Notes: generated by a model from the sequence alone, not told the origin. Shown: positions 11,399 through 21,013, counted from the stretch's first letter. The stretch: 64,000 nt of DNA from Roseibium aestuarii (GCF_008477545.1 NZ_VORA01000001.1:1798001-1862000), one strand, 5' to 3'. Program-made: numbers and translations.

Positions 11399-12700
11399 TT
11401 ACTCTGCCGCGACCATCGCCGGGGCCGCCTTCGGCCGGGCAATGTAGTCATCGATGCGCTGCTCGATGACCGGACGGAAATTCTTGATCAGCCCCTGGAT
11501 CGGCCATGCGGCCGCGTCTCCGAGAGCACAGATGGTGTGGCCTTCAACCTGCTTCGTCACGTTGAAGAGCATGTCGATCTCCTCGCGAGACGACTGGCCC
11601 TTCACCATGCGTTCCATCACGCGCCACATCCAGCCGGTGCCTTCACGGCACGGCGTGCACTGGCCGCAGCTCTCGTGCTTGTAGAAGTAGCTGATGCGGG
11701 CGATCGCCTTGATGATGTCGGTCGACTTGTCCATGACGATCACCGCCGCCGTGCCCAGGCCGGAGCCCAGACCGCGCAGGGTGTCGAAGTCCATCGGCGC
11801 GTCCTTGATCTGCTCGGCCGTCAGGCACGGCACGGAAGACCCGCCCGGGATGACCGCCAGCAGATTGTCCCAGCCGCCGCGAATGCCGCCGCAATGCCGG
11901 TCCATCATCTCGCCGAAGGGCATGCCCAGCTCTTCCTCGAAGGTCGCCGGCTGATTGACGTGACCCGACACGCAGAAGAGCTTGGTGCCCGTGTTGTTCG
12001 GCGTGCCCAGACCGGAGAACCATGCCCCGCCGCGACGCAGGATCGTCGGGGCGACCGCGATGGATTCCACGTTGTTCACGGTGGTCGGGCAGCCATAGAG
12101 ACCGACGTTCGCCGGGAACGGCGGCTTCAGGCGCGGCTGACCCTTCTTGCCTTCCAGGCTTTCCAGCAGTGCCGTTTCCTCGCCGCAGATATAGGCGCCG
12201 GCCCCGTGGTGAACGTAGATGTCGAAATCGTAGCCGTTCTTGTTGTTCTTGCCGATCAGCCCGGCGTCATAGGCCTGGTCGATGGCCGCCTGCAGGCGCT
12301 CGCGTTCACGGATGAACTCGCCGCGCACATAGATATAGGCAGCGATCGCGCCCATGGCGAAACCGGCGATCAGGCAGCCTTCGACCAGCGTGTGCGGGTC
12401 GTGGCGCAGGATCTCGCGGTCCTTGCAGGTGCCAGGCTCGGATTCGTCGGCATTGACGACGAGATAGGCCGGACGACCGTCGCTTTCCTTCGGCATGAAG
12501 GACCACTTCAGGCCGGTGGGGAAGCCCGCGCCGCCACGACCGCGAAGACCCGAGGCCTTCATCTCGTCGATGATCCAGCTGCGGCCCTTCTCCAGGATGG
12601 ATTTGGTGCCGTCCCAATGGCCGCGGTTCATGGCGCCCTTCAGGCCCCAGTCATGCAGACCGTAGATGTTGGTGAAGATGCGATCCTGATCCTTCAGCAC
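11399..12700 (-). CDS. nuoF: NADH-quinone oxidoreductase subunit F
   Basis: NADH- and FMN-binding subunit, 433 residues; the entry point for electrons. The nucleotide-binding motif [10 protein letters not shown] spans 54-63, the FMN region [13 protein letters not shown] follows (about 83-95), and the N3 4Fe-4S cluster ligands are C345, C348, C351 and C391. The start MLKDQDRIF is 9 bases after the nuoE stop. The length is standard, and no part of NuoE is fused to it. Confidence 0.98.
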   Translation of the reverse strand: MLKDQDRIFTNIYGLHDWGLKGAMNRGHWDGTKSILEKGRSWIIDEMKASGLRGRGGAGFPTGLKWSFMPKESDGRPAYLVVNADESEPGTCKDREILRHDPHTLVEGCLIAGFAMGAIAAYIYVRGEFIRERERLQAAIDQAYDAGLIGKNNKNGYDFDIYVHHGAGAYICGEETALLESLEGKKGQPRLKPPFPANVGLYGCPTTVNNVESIAVAPTILRRGGAWFSGLGTPNNTGTKLFCVSGHVNQPATFEEELGMPFGEMMDRHCGGIRGGWDNLLAVIPGGSSVPCLTAEQIKDAPMDFDTLRGLGSGLGTAAVIVMDKSTDIIKAIARISYFYKHESCGQCTPCREGTGWMWRVMERMVKGQSSREEIDMLFNVTKQVEGHTICALGDAAAWPIQGLIKNFRPVIEQRIDDYIARPKAAPAMVAAE

Positions 12701-12709
12701 GGCGATCTC

Positions 12710-13924
12710 CTACTCTTCGTTCTTGCTCGAAGGCACTTCGCCGGCGGCGACACGCTTCGAGAATTCGGTTTCACCGCCGGCGGCCAGGATCTTGGACTGG
12801 TCGATCCAGCCATCCCGCTCGATGCGGCCCTTGAACTTCAGGCGGCTGTCGACCCAGGCGATTTCCTTGGCGCTCCATTCCGCGATCTGCGCGAAATGAT
12901 AGATGCCGAGCTCGTTCAGGGTCTTTTCCAGCGCCGGGCCAACGCCCTTGAGCTGCTTGAGATCGTCCGCCTTGCCGCCGTCCGGCGCGCTCAGGAGCTT
13001 GGGCTCCTGCTCGTCGCTGGCAGCACCGCTGCGCGCCACTTCGACTTCGGCGCGGTCTTCGGTCTTCGGACGGGCCGCGTTCTCGGCCTTGGCTTCCGGC
13101 GCGCGCGCCTTGGCCTCGGCTTCCTGAGCGGCTGCGGAATTGGCAGCCGCGATCTTGGCCGCATGCGCCGCCTTCACCTTGGCAACCGCGTCCTCTGCCG
13201 GGGTCGGGACCCCGTCATAGTCCTTGCCACCGGTGTTGATTGCATCACCGGTGAAGTGATGGGACGCCGGCTCGGACCCGTCGATAACGACCGGCTGCGG
13301 CAGGACACCGACGGTGTCGTCCTTGATCTCGGTCAGGGAGGTCTGGCCTCCGGCTGCCATGGCAAAGCGGCGGCCGTTCTGCGGACCCGGGGTGACCGGA
13401 TTGCCAGCCTCGATGTCGTCGAGCAGCTTGTTGAAGGTCTCTTCGGTCAGATCTTCGTAGGTGTCCTTGAAGATCTGGACCATCGGCGCGTTCACGCAGG
13501 CGCCCAGACACTCGACCTCTTCCCAGGAAAAGTTTCCGTCCTCGGAGATCTCGTGCATGTGCTTGGCGATGCGGCTCTGGCAGATCTTGATCAGATCCCC
13601 TGCCCCGCGCAGCTGGCACGGCGTGGTGCCGCAGACCTGGATATGGGCCTTCTTGCCCACCGGCTGCAGCTGGAACATCGTGTAGAACGTGGCCACTTCC
13701 AGCACGCGGATATGCGGCATGTCGAGCATTTCGGCGATGTAGCGGATCGCCGGCTCGCACACCCAGCCGTCATGCTGTTCCTGGGCCCGCCACAGCAGCG
13801 GGATGACTGCGGACGCCTGACGGCCCGCCGGATAGCGGTCGATCACCTTCTTCGCCCAGGCGAGATTCTCGGCCGTGAACGCGAAGCTTTCAGGTTGTTC
13901 CGCGGCAAGTCTGCGAACTGCCAT
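12710..13924 (-). CDS. nuoE: NADH-quinone oxidoreductase subunit E with long C-terminal extension
   Basis: The thioredoxin-fold 2Fe-2S subunit occupies residues 1-175, with cluster ligands C98, C103, C139 and C143. The protein is 404 residues, roughly twice the E. coli length. Residues 240-315 are an alanine/glutamate-rich low-complexity linker. Residues 321-350 ([20 protein letters not shown] and following) look like a helix-hairpin-helix unit, followed by a basic tail to 404. Similar extended NuoE proteins are known in some alphaproteobacteria; the role of the extension is not established as far as I know. It is co-transcribed between nuoD and nuoF. Confidence 0.95.
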   Translation of the reverse strand: MAVRRLAAEQPESFAFTAENLAWAKKVIDRYPAGRQASAVIPLLWRAQEQHDGWVCEPAIRYIAEMLDMPHIRVLEVATFYTMFQLQPVGKKAHIQVCGTTPCQLRGAGDLIKICQSRIAKHMHEISEDGNFSWEEVECLGACVNAPMVQIFKDTYEDLTEETFNKLLDDIEAGNPVTPGPQNGRRFAMAAGGQTSLTEIKDDTVGVLPQPVVIDGSEPASHHFTGDAINTGGKDYDGVPTPAEDAVAKVKAAHAAKIAAANSAAAQEAEAKARAPEAKAENAARPKTEDRAEVEVARSGAASDEQEPKLLSAPDGGKADDLKQLKGVGPALEKTLNELGIYHFAQIAEWSAKEIAWVDSRLKFKGRIERDGWIDQSKILAAGGETEFSKRVAAGEVPSSKNEE

Positions 13925-14005
13925 GGTGTTATCCCCGTTCTGTCGTCTTGACCGGAGCCGCGCAGGCGGCCGCCAGGGTCACGTTAGCAAAGGTGGCGGC
14001 AACCA

Positions 14006-15190
14006 TCAGCGGTCGACCTCGCCGAACACGATATCGAGCGAGCCCAGCACGGCCGAAACGTCGGCGAGCTGGTGACCGCGGCACAGGAAATCCATGGCCT
14101 GCAGGTGGCTGTAGCCCGGTGCCTTGATCTTGCAGCGATAGGGCTTGTTGGTGCCGTCGGACACCAGATAGACCCCGAATTCGCCCTTGGGCGCTTCCAC
14201 GGCGGCGTAAACTTCACCGGCCGGAACATGATAGCCCTCGGTATAAAGCTTGAAGTGATGGATCAGCGCTTCCATCGACCGCTTCATCTCGCCTCGCTTC
14301 GGCGGAACGATCTTGCCGTCGGTGGAGGAGACCGGGCCGGTCTCGACCGTCAGCTTTTCCAGGCACTGCTTCATGATGCGGACCGACTGGCGCATCTCTT
14401 CCACGCGGATGAGATAGCGGTCATAGCAGTCGCCGTTCTTGCCGATCGGAATGTCGAAGTCGAGATCCGCATAGCATTCGTAGGGCTGCGACTTGCGCAG
14501 GTCCCATGCCGCGCCCGAACCGCGCACCATCACGCCCGAGAAGCCCCAGGCAAAGGCATCTTCCAGCGACACGATGCCGATGTCGACATTGCGCTGCTTG
14601 AAGATGCGGTTGTCGGTCAGCAGGCCCTCGATGTCGTCAAGACGGGAGAGGAACGGGTCACAGAAGTCCCAGATATCGTCGAGGAGCTTCTGCGGCACGT
14701 CCTGGTGCACCCCGCCCGGACGGACATAGGCTGCGTGCATGCGTGCACCCGAAGCGCGCTCATAGAACACCATCAGCTCTTCGCGCGGCTCGAAGCCCCA
14801 CAGCGGCGGGGTCAGCGCGCCAACGTCCATCGCCTGGGTGGTCACGTTCAGAAGATGCGACAGGATGCGGCCGATTTCGGAGAACAGCACGCGGATCAGC
14901 TGGCCGCGCATCGGCACGGTGATGCCGAGCAGCTTTTCCACGCCGAGCGCGAAGGCATGTTCCTGGTTCATCGGCGACACGTAGTCGAGCCGATCGAAAT
15001 AGGGCACTGCCTGGAGATAGGTCTTCTGCTCGATCAGCTTCTCGGTGCCGCGATGCAGCAGGCCGATATGCGGATCGACGCGGGTGCAGACTTCGCCGTC
15101 CAGCTCCAGCACCAGACGCAGCACGCCGTGCGCTGCCGGGTGCTGCGGACCGAAGTTGATGTTGAAGTTGCGGACTTGTGCTTCAGCCAT
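14006..15190 (-). CDS. nuoD: NADH-quinone oxidoreductase subunit D
   Basis: 49-kDa-type subunit of the Q module, 394 residues, related to NiFe-hydrogenase large subunits but without the metal site. It has the N-terminal [20 protein letters not shown], the quinone-pocket HRGTEKLIE, and the C-terminal DIVFGEVDR ending. It is separate from nuoC (not the fused nuoCD of enterobacteria). Its start is 12 bases after the nuoC stop. Confidence 0.98.
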   Translation of the reverse strand: MAEAQVRNFNINFGPQHPAAHGVLRLVLELDGEVCTRVDPHIGLLHRGTEKLIEQKTYLQAVPYFDRLDYVSPMNQEHAFALGVEKLLGITVPMRGQLIRVLFSEIGRILSHLLNVTTQAMDVGALTPPLWGFEPREELMVFYERASGARMHAAYVRPGGVHQDVPQKLLDDIWDFCDPFLSRLDDIEGLLTDNRIFKQRNVDIGIVSLEDAFAWGFSGVMVRGSGAAWDLRKSQPYECYADLDFDIPIGKNGDCYDRYLIRVEEMRQSVRIMKQCLEKLTVETGPVSSTDGKIVPPKRGEMKRSMEALIHHFKLYTEGYHVPAGEVYAAVEAPKGEFGVYLVSDGTNKPYRCKIKAPGYSHLQAMDFLCRGHQLADVSAVLGSLDIVFGEVDR

Positions 15191-15202
15191 CTTCAGCGCG
15201 CC

Positions 15203-15808
15203 TTACTTCGTGGTTGCTTTTTCATCGCCCGGCAGCACGTAGTCCGTGCCTTCCCAGGGCGAGAGGAAATCGAAATTGCGCATTTCCTGGTTCAGCTTCA
15301 CCGGCTCGTAGACGACGCGCTTCTTTTCATCGTCGTAGCGCAGCTCCACATAGCCCGTGACGGGGAAGTCCTTGCGCAGGGGGAAGCCGTCGAAGCCGTA
15401 GTCGGTCAGGATGCGGCGCAGGTCCGGATGGCCGGAGAACAGGATGCCATACATGTCGTAGGCTTCGCGCTCGAACCATTCCGCACCGGGGAAGAGACCG
15501 GTGATCGAGGGAACCGGGGTTTCCTCGTCGGTGGCGACCTTCACGCGAATGCGCTGGTTCTGGACCGGCGACAGGAAGTGATAGACCACGTCGAACCGCT
15601 TGTCGCGCGCCGGATAGTCGACGCCGCAGACATCGGTGATGTTGACGAACTTGCAGGAGGAATTGTCCCTCAGGAAGCGAATGACCTCGAGCAGGTCGGA
15701 CAGGCCGACCTCGATCGTCAGTTCGCCATATTCCACCTTCGAGGAGAGAACGGCCCCGCCGAGCGACAGCGTGATGTGCTCGGCCAGATCCTTGAGCGTC
15801 TCGTCCAT
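15203..15808 (-). CDS. nuoC: NADH-quinone oxidoreductase subunit C
   Basis: 30-kDa subunit of the Q module, 201 residues. Conserved core: [18 protein letters not shown], then the family signature around residues 110-140 ([22 protein letters not shown], continuing to LTDYGF and HPLRKD-like FPLRKDFP). The start chosen is [10 protein letters not shown] at 15808; a longer frame adds 14 arginine-rich residues that do not look coding. It is followed by nuoD after 12 bases. Confidence 0.96.
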   Translation of the reverse strand: MDETLKDLAEHITLSLGGAVLSSKVEYGELTIEVGLSDLLEVIRFLRDNSSCKFVNITDVCGVDYPARDKRFDVVYHFLSPVQNQRIRVKVATDEETPVPSITGLFPGAEWFEREAYDMYGILFSGHPDLRRILTDYGFDGFPLRKDFPVTGYVELRYDDEKKRVVYEPVKLNQEMRNFDFLSPWEGTDYVLPGDEKATTK

Positions 15809-15867
15809 TCGTGTAGCCCTCACTCCGTTGGAGCCTCGTCGGCGGCGCAAGCCGCCGGGGAAGTCTT

Positions 15868-16446
15868 TTAGCGTTCGATGGTGCCCGTGCGGCGGATCTT
15901 CTTCTGCAGCATCAGCACGCCGTAAAGCAGCGCTTCAGCCGTCGGAGGACAGCCGGGGATATAGATGTCGACCGGGACGATCCGGTCACAGCCACGCACC
16001 ACCGAATAGGAATAGTGGTAATAGCCGCCGCCATTGGCGCAGGATCCCATGGAGATCACGTAGCGCGGCTCCGGCATCTGGTCATAGACCTTGCGCAGGG
16101 CGGGAGCCATCTTGTTGGTCAGCGTGCCGGCCACGATCATCACGTCGGACTGACGCGGAGAGGCGCGCGGCGCGGTGCCGAAGCGCTCGATGTCGTAATG
16201 CGGCATGGAAACCTGGATCATTTCCACCGCGCAGCAGGCGAGACCGAAGGTCATCCACATCAGCGAACCGGTGCGGGCCCACTGGATCAGGGCGTCGGTG
16301 GAGGTGACGAGGAAGCCCTTGTCGGCCAGTTCCTCGTTGATTTCCAGGAAGAACGGATCATCGCTGCCCACCGGCTTGCCGGTGTTCGGATCAATGATGC
16401 CCTTCGGGCTTTCCGCGATGAGCGGGCCGGTGGTGGTCAATCCCAT
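15868..16446 (-). CDS. nuoB: NADH-quinone oxidoreductase subunit B
   Basis: PSST-type subunit holding cluster N2, which reduces quinone. 192 residues from the start chosen here. Cluster ligands are C71, C72, C136 and C166 ([29 protein letters not shown]). The start MGLTTTGPL at 16446 is preferred because AAGGGAGC precedes it by about 8 bases. An ATG 21 bases further upstream (MEKGSAG) has no good ribosome-binding site. The gene overlaps the nuoA end by 10 bases, implying coupling. Confidence 0.96.
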   Translation of the reverse strand: MGLTTTGPLIAESPKGIIDPNTGKPVGSDDPFFLEINEELADKGFLVTSTDALIQWARTGSLMWMTFGLACCAVEMIQVSMPHYDIERFGTAPRASPRQSDVMIVAGTLTNKMAPALRKVYDQMPEPRYVISMGSCANGGGYYHYSYSVVRGCDRIVPVDIYIPGCPPTAEALLYGVLMLQKKIRRTGTIER

Positions 16447-16802
16447 TCCAGCGCTCCCTTTTTCCATTCATAGATGAACCCGACCGTGAGGACGCCCAGG
16501 AACACCATCATCGACCAGAAGCCGTACCAGCCGAGCGAAGCGAACTGGACGGACCAGGGGAAGAGGAAAGCCACTTCCAGATCGAAGATGATGAAGAGGA
16601 TCGACACGAGGTAGAAACGCACATCGAACTTCATGCGCGCATCATCGAAGGCGTTGAAGCCGCACTCGTAGGCCGACAGCTTTTCCGGATCGGGGTTCCG
16701 ATAGGCCAGAAGGAAGGGCGAGACGAGCAGCGCCAGGCCGATCACCAGCGCAATGCCGATGAAGACGACAATCGGGACATATTCCCGCAAGAGTTCTTCC
16801 AT
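16437..16802 (-). CDS. nuoA: NADH-quinone oxidoreductase subunit A
   Basis: First gene of the complex I operon; 121 residues with three membrane helices. The conserved loop with [20 protein letters not shown], including the loop cysteine, is present. The start [10 protein letters not shown] at 16802 was chosen over a long upstream extension that is proline- and arginine-rich. The operon runs nuoABCDEFGH-(small gene)-IJKLMN without an internal terminator that I can see. Confidence 0.97.
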   Translation of the reverse strand: MEELLREYVPIVVFIGIALVIGLALLVSPFLLAYRNPDPEKLSAYECGFNAFDDARMKFDVRFYLVSILFIIFDLEVAFLFPWSVQFASLGWYGFWSMMVFLGVLTVGFIYEWKKGALEWD

Positions 16803-17320
16803 GTCTTCGCGTCCTTGCAATGGGGCCGGGAGCCGCTGAGGGGGCCGGCCGTCGCGATCGTCGACTGGGGCTGCAATTGCGTCCTGCGCCACCTGGGGAC
16901 GATCCACCGATGGGTGAGGAACCATCGGCATGCGCAGGCACGCTTAGCCCACGCGATAGTGCAACGCAAGACCCTTCACGGTCAAAGAAAAGACGGCCTT
17001 TGCGTCAGATCGGACCAAGCTGCGGCATTCTGCCCCTTTGACCGGACACGAACCGGTGCAAAACGCCAGCAACGGCTGAGGCACGCCCCTCGACAAAGCC
17101 CGGTTTCCCGCCATTTGCCGGGGAATCAATCACGGCTCGCGACCCGTCTCGCCCGCGCCGTCGAACAGGATCCTGATCCCCGCCCCTGCTCCGGCGCAAC
17201 GACGCAGTCTGCGGCCACTCGGCCAGGGCCCGCGAGCCGGGCCATGCAAAAACGAAAAAGGCCGGAGGGTGACCCATCCGACCGCAAATCAACATCTGAA
17301 ACCTTGAGAAGAACCGTGAG
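16803..17320. other. Intergenic region upstream of the nuo operon
   Basis: 518 bases between nuoA and the last tRNA-Asp gene. It contains the candidate nuo promoter near 16956-16985 and about 150 bases of leader before nuoA. No protein-like frame stands out; the open frames here are compositionally random. I see no clear terminator for the tRNA-Asp array in its downstream part. Confidence 0.5.
16956..16985 (-). promoter_or_regulatory. Candidate sigma-70 promoter of the nuo operon
   Basis: On the minus strand, TTGACC (16985-16980) is followed after 18 bases by CACTAT (16961-16956), about 150 bases before the nuoA start. The -35 is good and the -10 is mediocre. This is an inference from sequence only. 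Confidence 0.35.
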
Positions 17321-17397
17321 TGGCGCGAGTGACGGGGCTCGAACCCGCGACCTCCGGCGTGACAGGCCGGCACTCTAACCAACTGAGCTACACCCGC
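17321..17397 (-). tRNA. tRNA-Asp (GTC), copy 3 in transcription order
   Basis: 77-nt cloverleaf with encoded CCA end, on the minus strand. The anticodon loop CTGTCAC gives anticodon GTC (Asp). Acceptor GCGGGTG pairs with CACTCGC with one G-U pair, and the T-loop GGTTCGAGCCC is canonical. It is identical to the two other copies and is the last of the three transcribed. Confidence 0.97.
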
Positions 17398-17454
17398 TCG
17401 ATAAACGGTGAAGCGCCTCTTCCTCGATCTCTGATCCGAAGACCAGAGAGAAAG

Positions 17455-17531
17455 TGGCGCGAGTGACGGGGCTCGAACCCGCGACCTCCGGCGTGACAGG
17501 CCGGCACTCTAACCAACTGAGCTACACCCGC
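17455..17531 (-). tRNA. tRNA-Asp (GTC), copy 2
   Basis: Identical in sequence to the copies on either side, with encoded CCA. It is the middle gene of the tandem array and is transcribed on the minus strand after copy 1. Confidence 0.97.
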
Positions 17532-17588
17532 TCGATAAACGGTGAAGCGCCTCTTCCTCGATCTCTGATCCGAAGACCAGAGAGAAAG

Positions 17589-17665
17589 TGGCGCGAGTGA
17601 CGGGGCTCGAACCCGCGACCTCCGGCGTGACAGGCCGGCACTCTAACCAACTGAGCTACACCCGC
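17589..17665 (-). tRNA. tRNA-Asp (GTC), copy 1 in transcription order
   Basis: First transcribed copy of the array. It has anticodon GTC, encoded CCA and all arms intact. A well-spaced promoter candidate lies 44-72 bases upstream. Confidence 0.97.
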
Positions 17666-17708
17666 TTAAGGACCCCTCAGCGACCCGTTGTCGCCGTGGA
17701 GTGACGCC

Positions 17709-17737
17709 GATGTACGGCGACAGGACGGCGAAGTCAA
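17709..17737 (-). promoter_or_regulatory. Promoter candidate for the tRNA-Asp array
   Basis: Minus strand TTGACT (17737-17732), a 17-base spacer, then TACATC (17714-17709), ending 44 bases before the first tRNA-Asp. Spacing is ideal and the -35 matches 5 of 6 consensus bases. Confidence 0.55.
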
Positions 17738-18177
17738 GCGCCCCGCAAAGCCCGAAATGACGTTTTTGCGAAAGTTCCCCAAACTCCGGCAAGACTCCGG
17801 GAAAAACGCCAGTTTCCGAAGACAGAGGTTTGTGGATAAAGACATTTCCGCAAAAGGGCTTGGCCGGTTTTTTTTGCGTTTTCGAAAACCCCGGTCCGCA
17901 AACGCCGGGCTTCTGACCCGGGGCGACGATGACTGACGCCCTCCCCCGCGACGGCCCCACGCAGGCAAGTCGCGAACGGACATGATCAGCCGTCAGGACT
18001 GAATGGGTGGACCTAATCCAGTGGATCGGGGGATTTAGTGAACGAAGTTCTCTAAAAATTGCGACAGTTTGACGATCTGCGCCACGCCAAACCGCTTTAC
18101 GTGCCCGTCAGGAGTGGCTATCCAATGCGCACATTGCATTATTTTTTTATTTCTATTTTTACGGATCACCGATCGGC
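17738..18177. other. Intergenic region between tRNA-Asp array and luxR-type gene
   Basis: 440 bases without a convincing gene. The part next to the regulator gene (18133-18160) is a strikingly T/A-rich tract in otherwise GC-rich DNA. It is preceded by an imperfect dyad, AATGC at 18124-18128 and GCATT at 18136-18140. A short palindrome, GAAC-GAA-GTTC, lies at 18040-18050. These may form the promoter or operator of the regulator gene. There is no strong ribosome-binding site before the ATG at 18178. Confidence 0.4.
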
Positions 18178-18822
18178 ATGCAATTCGACGCTTTCATTTG
18201 TGACGCTCTGGACCTGTGGTCCAATGAACCAGAGAACGCCGGCCCGGCAGGCCTTGCCGCGCGCCTCGGGCAACTGTGCGAAGGTCCGGCCCTGAACATC
18301 TTTCAGGTGGATCTGACACCGGAGCGGCCGGAGGACTTTCTCTTCGTCTGCCTGAGACAGAACCTCCCGTCGGCCCCGCTCCCCCCGATCCGGATTGGCG
18401 AGATCCCGGACCAGACCTATGCCCGGCGCTTTCTGCTCGCCGCCTATGCGGAGGTGCGCGAGACCGGCCGCCATATGGTGGACCAGGTCGTCTCTCCGAT
18501 TGTCGACCGGCTTTACCGTTACGACCGGCTGATCTTGCCACAGCGCACAGGCGGTACCGCCCGCCCGGCCTGGGCGCTCGGCCTGATGATGATCAATCTC
18601 GTGCTGCCGCTGGCGCCGAGCCGCTCCGACCTGACCCCTCAGGAAAGCACGATCCTGCAACATCTGGCCCTGGGCGAGCAGCCCAAGGAGATTGCACCCC
18701 TGCTCGGCGTCACCCGCCGCTCGGTGGAACACCGGATCCAGGCCCTGAAGATCAAGTTCGGCGCGCGCAACGTGACCCATCTGATCGCACTTGCCATCGC
18801 CCAGGACCTGCGCTCCTCGTAA
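18178..18822 (+). CDS. LuxR-type helix-turn-helix transcriptional regulator
   Basis: 214 residues. The C-terminal part (about 150-210) is a LuxR/GerE-type DNA-binding domain: LTPQESTILQHLALGEQPKEI, the recognition region LLGVTRRSVEHRIQALKIKFG, then ARNVTHLIALAIAQDL. The N-terminal 140 residues are a sensor-like domain that I cannot assign with certainty; YDRLILPQRTGG has a PAS-like look. No receiver phosphorylation site is seen, so it is not a classical two-component regulator. It is convergent with the caspase-like gene (8 bases between stops). The AT-rich leader and its position between tRNA genes mark it as possibly accessory. Targets are unknown. Confidence 0.85.
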   Translation: MQFDAFICDALDLWSNEPENAGPAGLAARLGQLCEGPALNIFQVDLTPERPEDFLFVCLRQNLPSAPLPPIRIGEIPDQTYARRFLLAAYAEVRETGRHMVDQVVSPIVDRLYRYDRLILPQRTGGTARPAWALGLMMINLVLPLAPSRSDLTPQESTILQHLALGEQPKEIAPLLGVTRRSVEHRIQALKIKFGARNVTHLIALAIAQDLRSS

Positions 18823-18830
18823 ATCCCGAC

Positions 18831-20597
18831 CTACTTCTCCCAGAAGCAATTCATGTCATTGTAGCTGTTGGGCGGAATGGTGCAGGTGATCTTGCGTCCG
18901 CAAGGGTGCTGAACCACGGCGAAGAGCTGCCGATAGTTCCACTTGATCAGGGGGCGCGCCGCATTGCGCGCATCCGCCGGGCAGGCCCCTGCCGAGGCCG
19001 TCGCCTTGCTGTCCACCCGCGCCGTCGTCGCCCCTCCTGCCGCTCCTCCCGCCGCCTGAGGCTTCGCCACGCAGCGACCATTGCGCTCTTCCTGATTGGC
19101 GCCACAGGCCAGCGGGCAGACCCGGCCAGAACTGCGGCGGATCTGCTCGAGGACCTCAGCCGACGGATCAAGCGACGACAGGCGGATCCCGGCTTCCTTC
19201 CCGTAGGTCGAAAGCGCCCGGCGGCTGCGCGCGCCCCAGTCTCCATCCACGGTGCCAACCGAACAGCCAACCCGATTGAGCTCCTGTTGCAGAGAGCGGG
19301 CCAGCTCCGCTGGTTCGATTGCCGCGCCTGACGGCCCGGTGGGGGAACGATCGAGTGCCGCCGGCTCCTCTGCCTGGCGGCCTTCCTCGGGTGCCAGACT
19401 GGCAACCGTGACCTTGTCCTGCGCGGCTGACTGCGCGGCTGACTGCGCCCCGGCCTCCGCCGCACGGGTCAGCGCGTCGATCTTCAGCCGCGCCAGCTCC
19501 GCATAGATGCCCTCCGGATAGCGCGCGAGGTAACTCTGGAACATGCCGACCGAGCCGGCATCCTGAACCGACTGCCAATAGGCCAGCTCGATGCGGGGAT
19601 CAGGTCCGGTCGCGACGGGCTCCGGCGCCGGGCGCGCCTTTTCTTCCCGAGCCGCCGTCTCCGCCGCCTTGAGGTCCTCAAGCCGCAGACGGGCGAGATC
19701 GGCGAACTGACCGTCCGGGAAGCGCTTGAGATAGGTCTCGAAATAGGCCGCCGACGAGCCCCCCTTGATGGTCTCCCAATAGGTAAGCTCCACCCGGGGA
19801 TCCGGTCCGGCGGGCTCCGGCGGGGTCACCACCACCGGCGCGGCCTTCAGAATCACTTCACCGGTGAGAGAGGAATTGTCCCAGGGCACCTGCTTGCCAC
19901 CGGTCTGCTGCAGCACGTCCCGGCGCACCAGCACCAGATCCCGGGTGATGTCCTGCCCCGGCGTGCCCAGATGCTTCAGGAGCGCCGTGGTAAAGGGGCT
20001 GTTGTCCCCTGCCCCATCGAGCGCAACATTGCCCGGCTGGGTGGCAAAGGAGACGAGGGACCCGACCCCCGACCCGACCTTGGCAAGCCCCCGGCCTACA
20101 CTGCCCGAGCGCGTTCCCATGGAGCGCGCAAGGGTCTCAGCCAGAGGATTGTCCCGGCAGGCATCGAGAAACACCAGGTTGACCTTCGCCGCCCGCTCCA
20201 TCGCGGTCAGCACCAGATTGACGGGCACCGCCTCGAAATCGAGATCCAGATAGGAGCGCAGCCGCGCATCCACCGGCGCCAGATAGTTCTCGCCCCCCAC
20301 CTGCAACCCGTGGCCCGCATAGAAGAAGAGCGCCATGTCCGCCCCCTCCAGCTTGCCGACGAAATCCCGGATGGTGCCGCGCATGGCGCCCAGATCCAGA
20401 TCGACCCCGCGCACCACCTCGAAGCCGAGATCTTCGAGCTTCTCGCTCATGCCGAGCGCATCATTCTTCGGATTCGGAAGCGCGGCCGCATGAACATAGG
20501 CCGAGTTGCCGATGACAAGGGCAACCCGTCGCTCCGCATGGGCGGCCCCGCAGGACAGGATCAGCAGAAGGGTGAGCAGAAAAGCCGGGAATCGCAA
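18831..20597 (-). CDS. Secreted caspase-like (peptidase C14) protein
   Basis: 588 residues. A signal peptide (residues 1-21, AHA cleavage) is followed by a C14 caspase/metacaspase fold with the catalytic dyad H96 (FFYAGHG) and C147 (FLDACRDNP). The family-typical QVPWDNSSLTGE stretch comes next. Two repeats of about 45 residues follow (DPRVELTYWETI... and DPRIELAYWQSV..., each ending in LARLRL/LARLKI). A region beginning SLQQELNRVGCSVG resembles a peptidoglycan-binding-type helical repeat, and the tail is Cys-containing. Likely periplasmic or exported. Substrate and role are unknown; bacterial caspase homologues of this kind are described in alphaproteobacteria but mostly uncharacterised. The dyad is intact, so activity is plausible. 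Confidence 0.88.
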   Translation of the reverse strand: MRFPAFLLTLLLILSCGAAHAERRVALVIGNSAYVHAAALPNPKNDALGMSEKLEDLGFEVVRGVDLDLGAMRGTIRDFVGKLEGADMALFFYAGHGLQVGGENYLAPVDARLRSYLDLDFEAVPVNLVLTAMERAAKVNLVFLDACRDNPLAETLARSMGTRSGSVGRGLAKVGSGVGSLVSFATQPGNVALDGAGDNSPFTTALLKHLGTPGQDITRDLVLVRRDVLQQTGGKQVPWDNSSLTGEVILKAAPVVVTPPEPAGPDPRVELTYWETIKGGSSAAYFETYLKRFPDGQFADLARLRLEDLKAAETAAREEKARPAPEPVATGPDPRIELAYWQSVQDAGSVGMFQSYLARYPEGIYAELARLKIDALTRAAEAGAQSAAQSAAQDKVTVASLAPEEGRQAEEPAALDRSPTGPSGAAIEPAELARSLQQELNRVGCSVGTVDGDWGARSRRALSTYGKEAGIRLSSLDPSAEVLEQIRRSSGRVCPLACGANQEERNGRCVAKPQAAGGAAGGATTARVDSKATASAGACPADARNAARPLIKWNYRQLFAVVQHPCGRKITCTIPPNSYNDMNCFWEK

Positions 20598-20731
20598 TGA
20601 AGCACCTCATGAAACTGACGCATGGTAAGAAACCGTCAGAGAGGTGTCAAAAGCGGAAGGCACACAGGGTAAACCAAGCCCGCGCTGATCGAGAAGCGCA
20701 AGGTCGGCAACGAGATGAAAGGAGAAGGGAT

Positions 20732-20807
20732 TGGTGGGCGATGAGAGACTCGAACTCCCGACATCCTCGGTGTAAACGAGGCGCTCTACCAACTGAGCTA
20801 ATCGCCC
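20732..20807 (-). tRNA. tRNA-Val (TAC)
   Basis: 76 nt on the minus strand with encoded CCA. Acceptor GGGCGAT pairs with ATCGCCC; the anticodon loop TTTACAC gives TAC. It lies 134 bases upstream of the caspase-like gene on the same strand. Confidence 0.97.
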
Positions 20808-20841
20808 TGACGCCGGCCCGTGTCGGGCGCGCAGTGGGAGC

Positions 20842-20870
20842 CTTGTAGGCGCAAGCCCCGGCCTTTGCAA
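20842..20870 (-). promoter_or_regulatory. Promoter candidate for tRNA-Val
   Basis: Minus strand TTGCAA (20870-20865), 17-base spacer, TACAAG (20847-20842), ending about 35 bases before the tRNA 5' end. Position and spacing are as expected for a stable-RNA promoter. Confidence 0.5.
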
Positions 20871-21013
20871 GAGCCTTGACGACGTTGCCGCGCCGCCCTG
20901 TGGATGGAGAAAGGCGCGCGCCCAAGGCGACGCCGCGTCTGCCGCGCAAAACGACCTCTCACCGCCCACGCCTGCCCTACCTGCACGCTGCGCCATCCAC
21001 AAGCAAAACAAAA

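Larger units (their letters stand above)
17321..17665 (-). repeat. Tandem 134-bp unit carrying tRNA-Asp, 2.6 copies
   Basis: Three tRNA-Asp genes (77 nt) are spaced by two spacers of 57 nt (17398-17454 and 17532-17588). The spacers are identical to each other as far as I can read, giving an exact 134-bp period. Identical spacers indicate recent tandem duplication or ongoing gene conversion. Confidence 0.95.

Noticed and set aside
9246..13951. Long plus-strand frames opposite nuoG, nuoF and nuoE
   Set aside because: They are shadows of three confirmed complex I genes; no ribosome-binding site or motif.
17321..17665. Regular repeat-spacer pattern that could suggest a CRISPR array
   Set aside because: The repeats are complete tRNA-Asp genes, and the spacers are identical to each other, not unique.
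18040..18050. GAAC-GAA-GTTC as a LexA (SOS) box before the luxR-type gene
   Set aside because: The alphaproteobacterial LexA box is a direct repeat of GTTC or GAAC with a 7-base spacer; this is an inverted repeat with 3.
17666..20731. Attachment-site duplication bordering the islet between tRNA-Asp and tRNA-Val
   Set aside because: No repeat of a tRNA 3' end was found inside the interval, and there is no integrase gene. Integration remains a guess.
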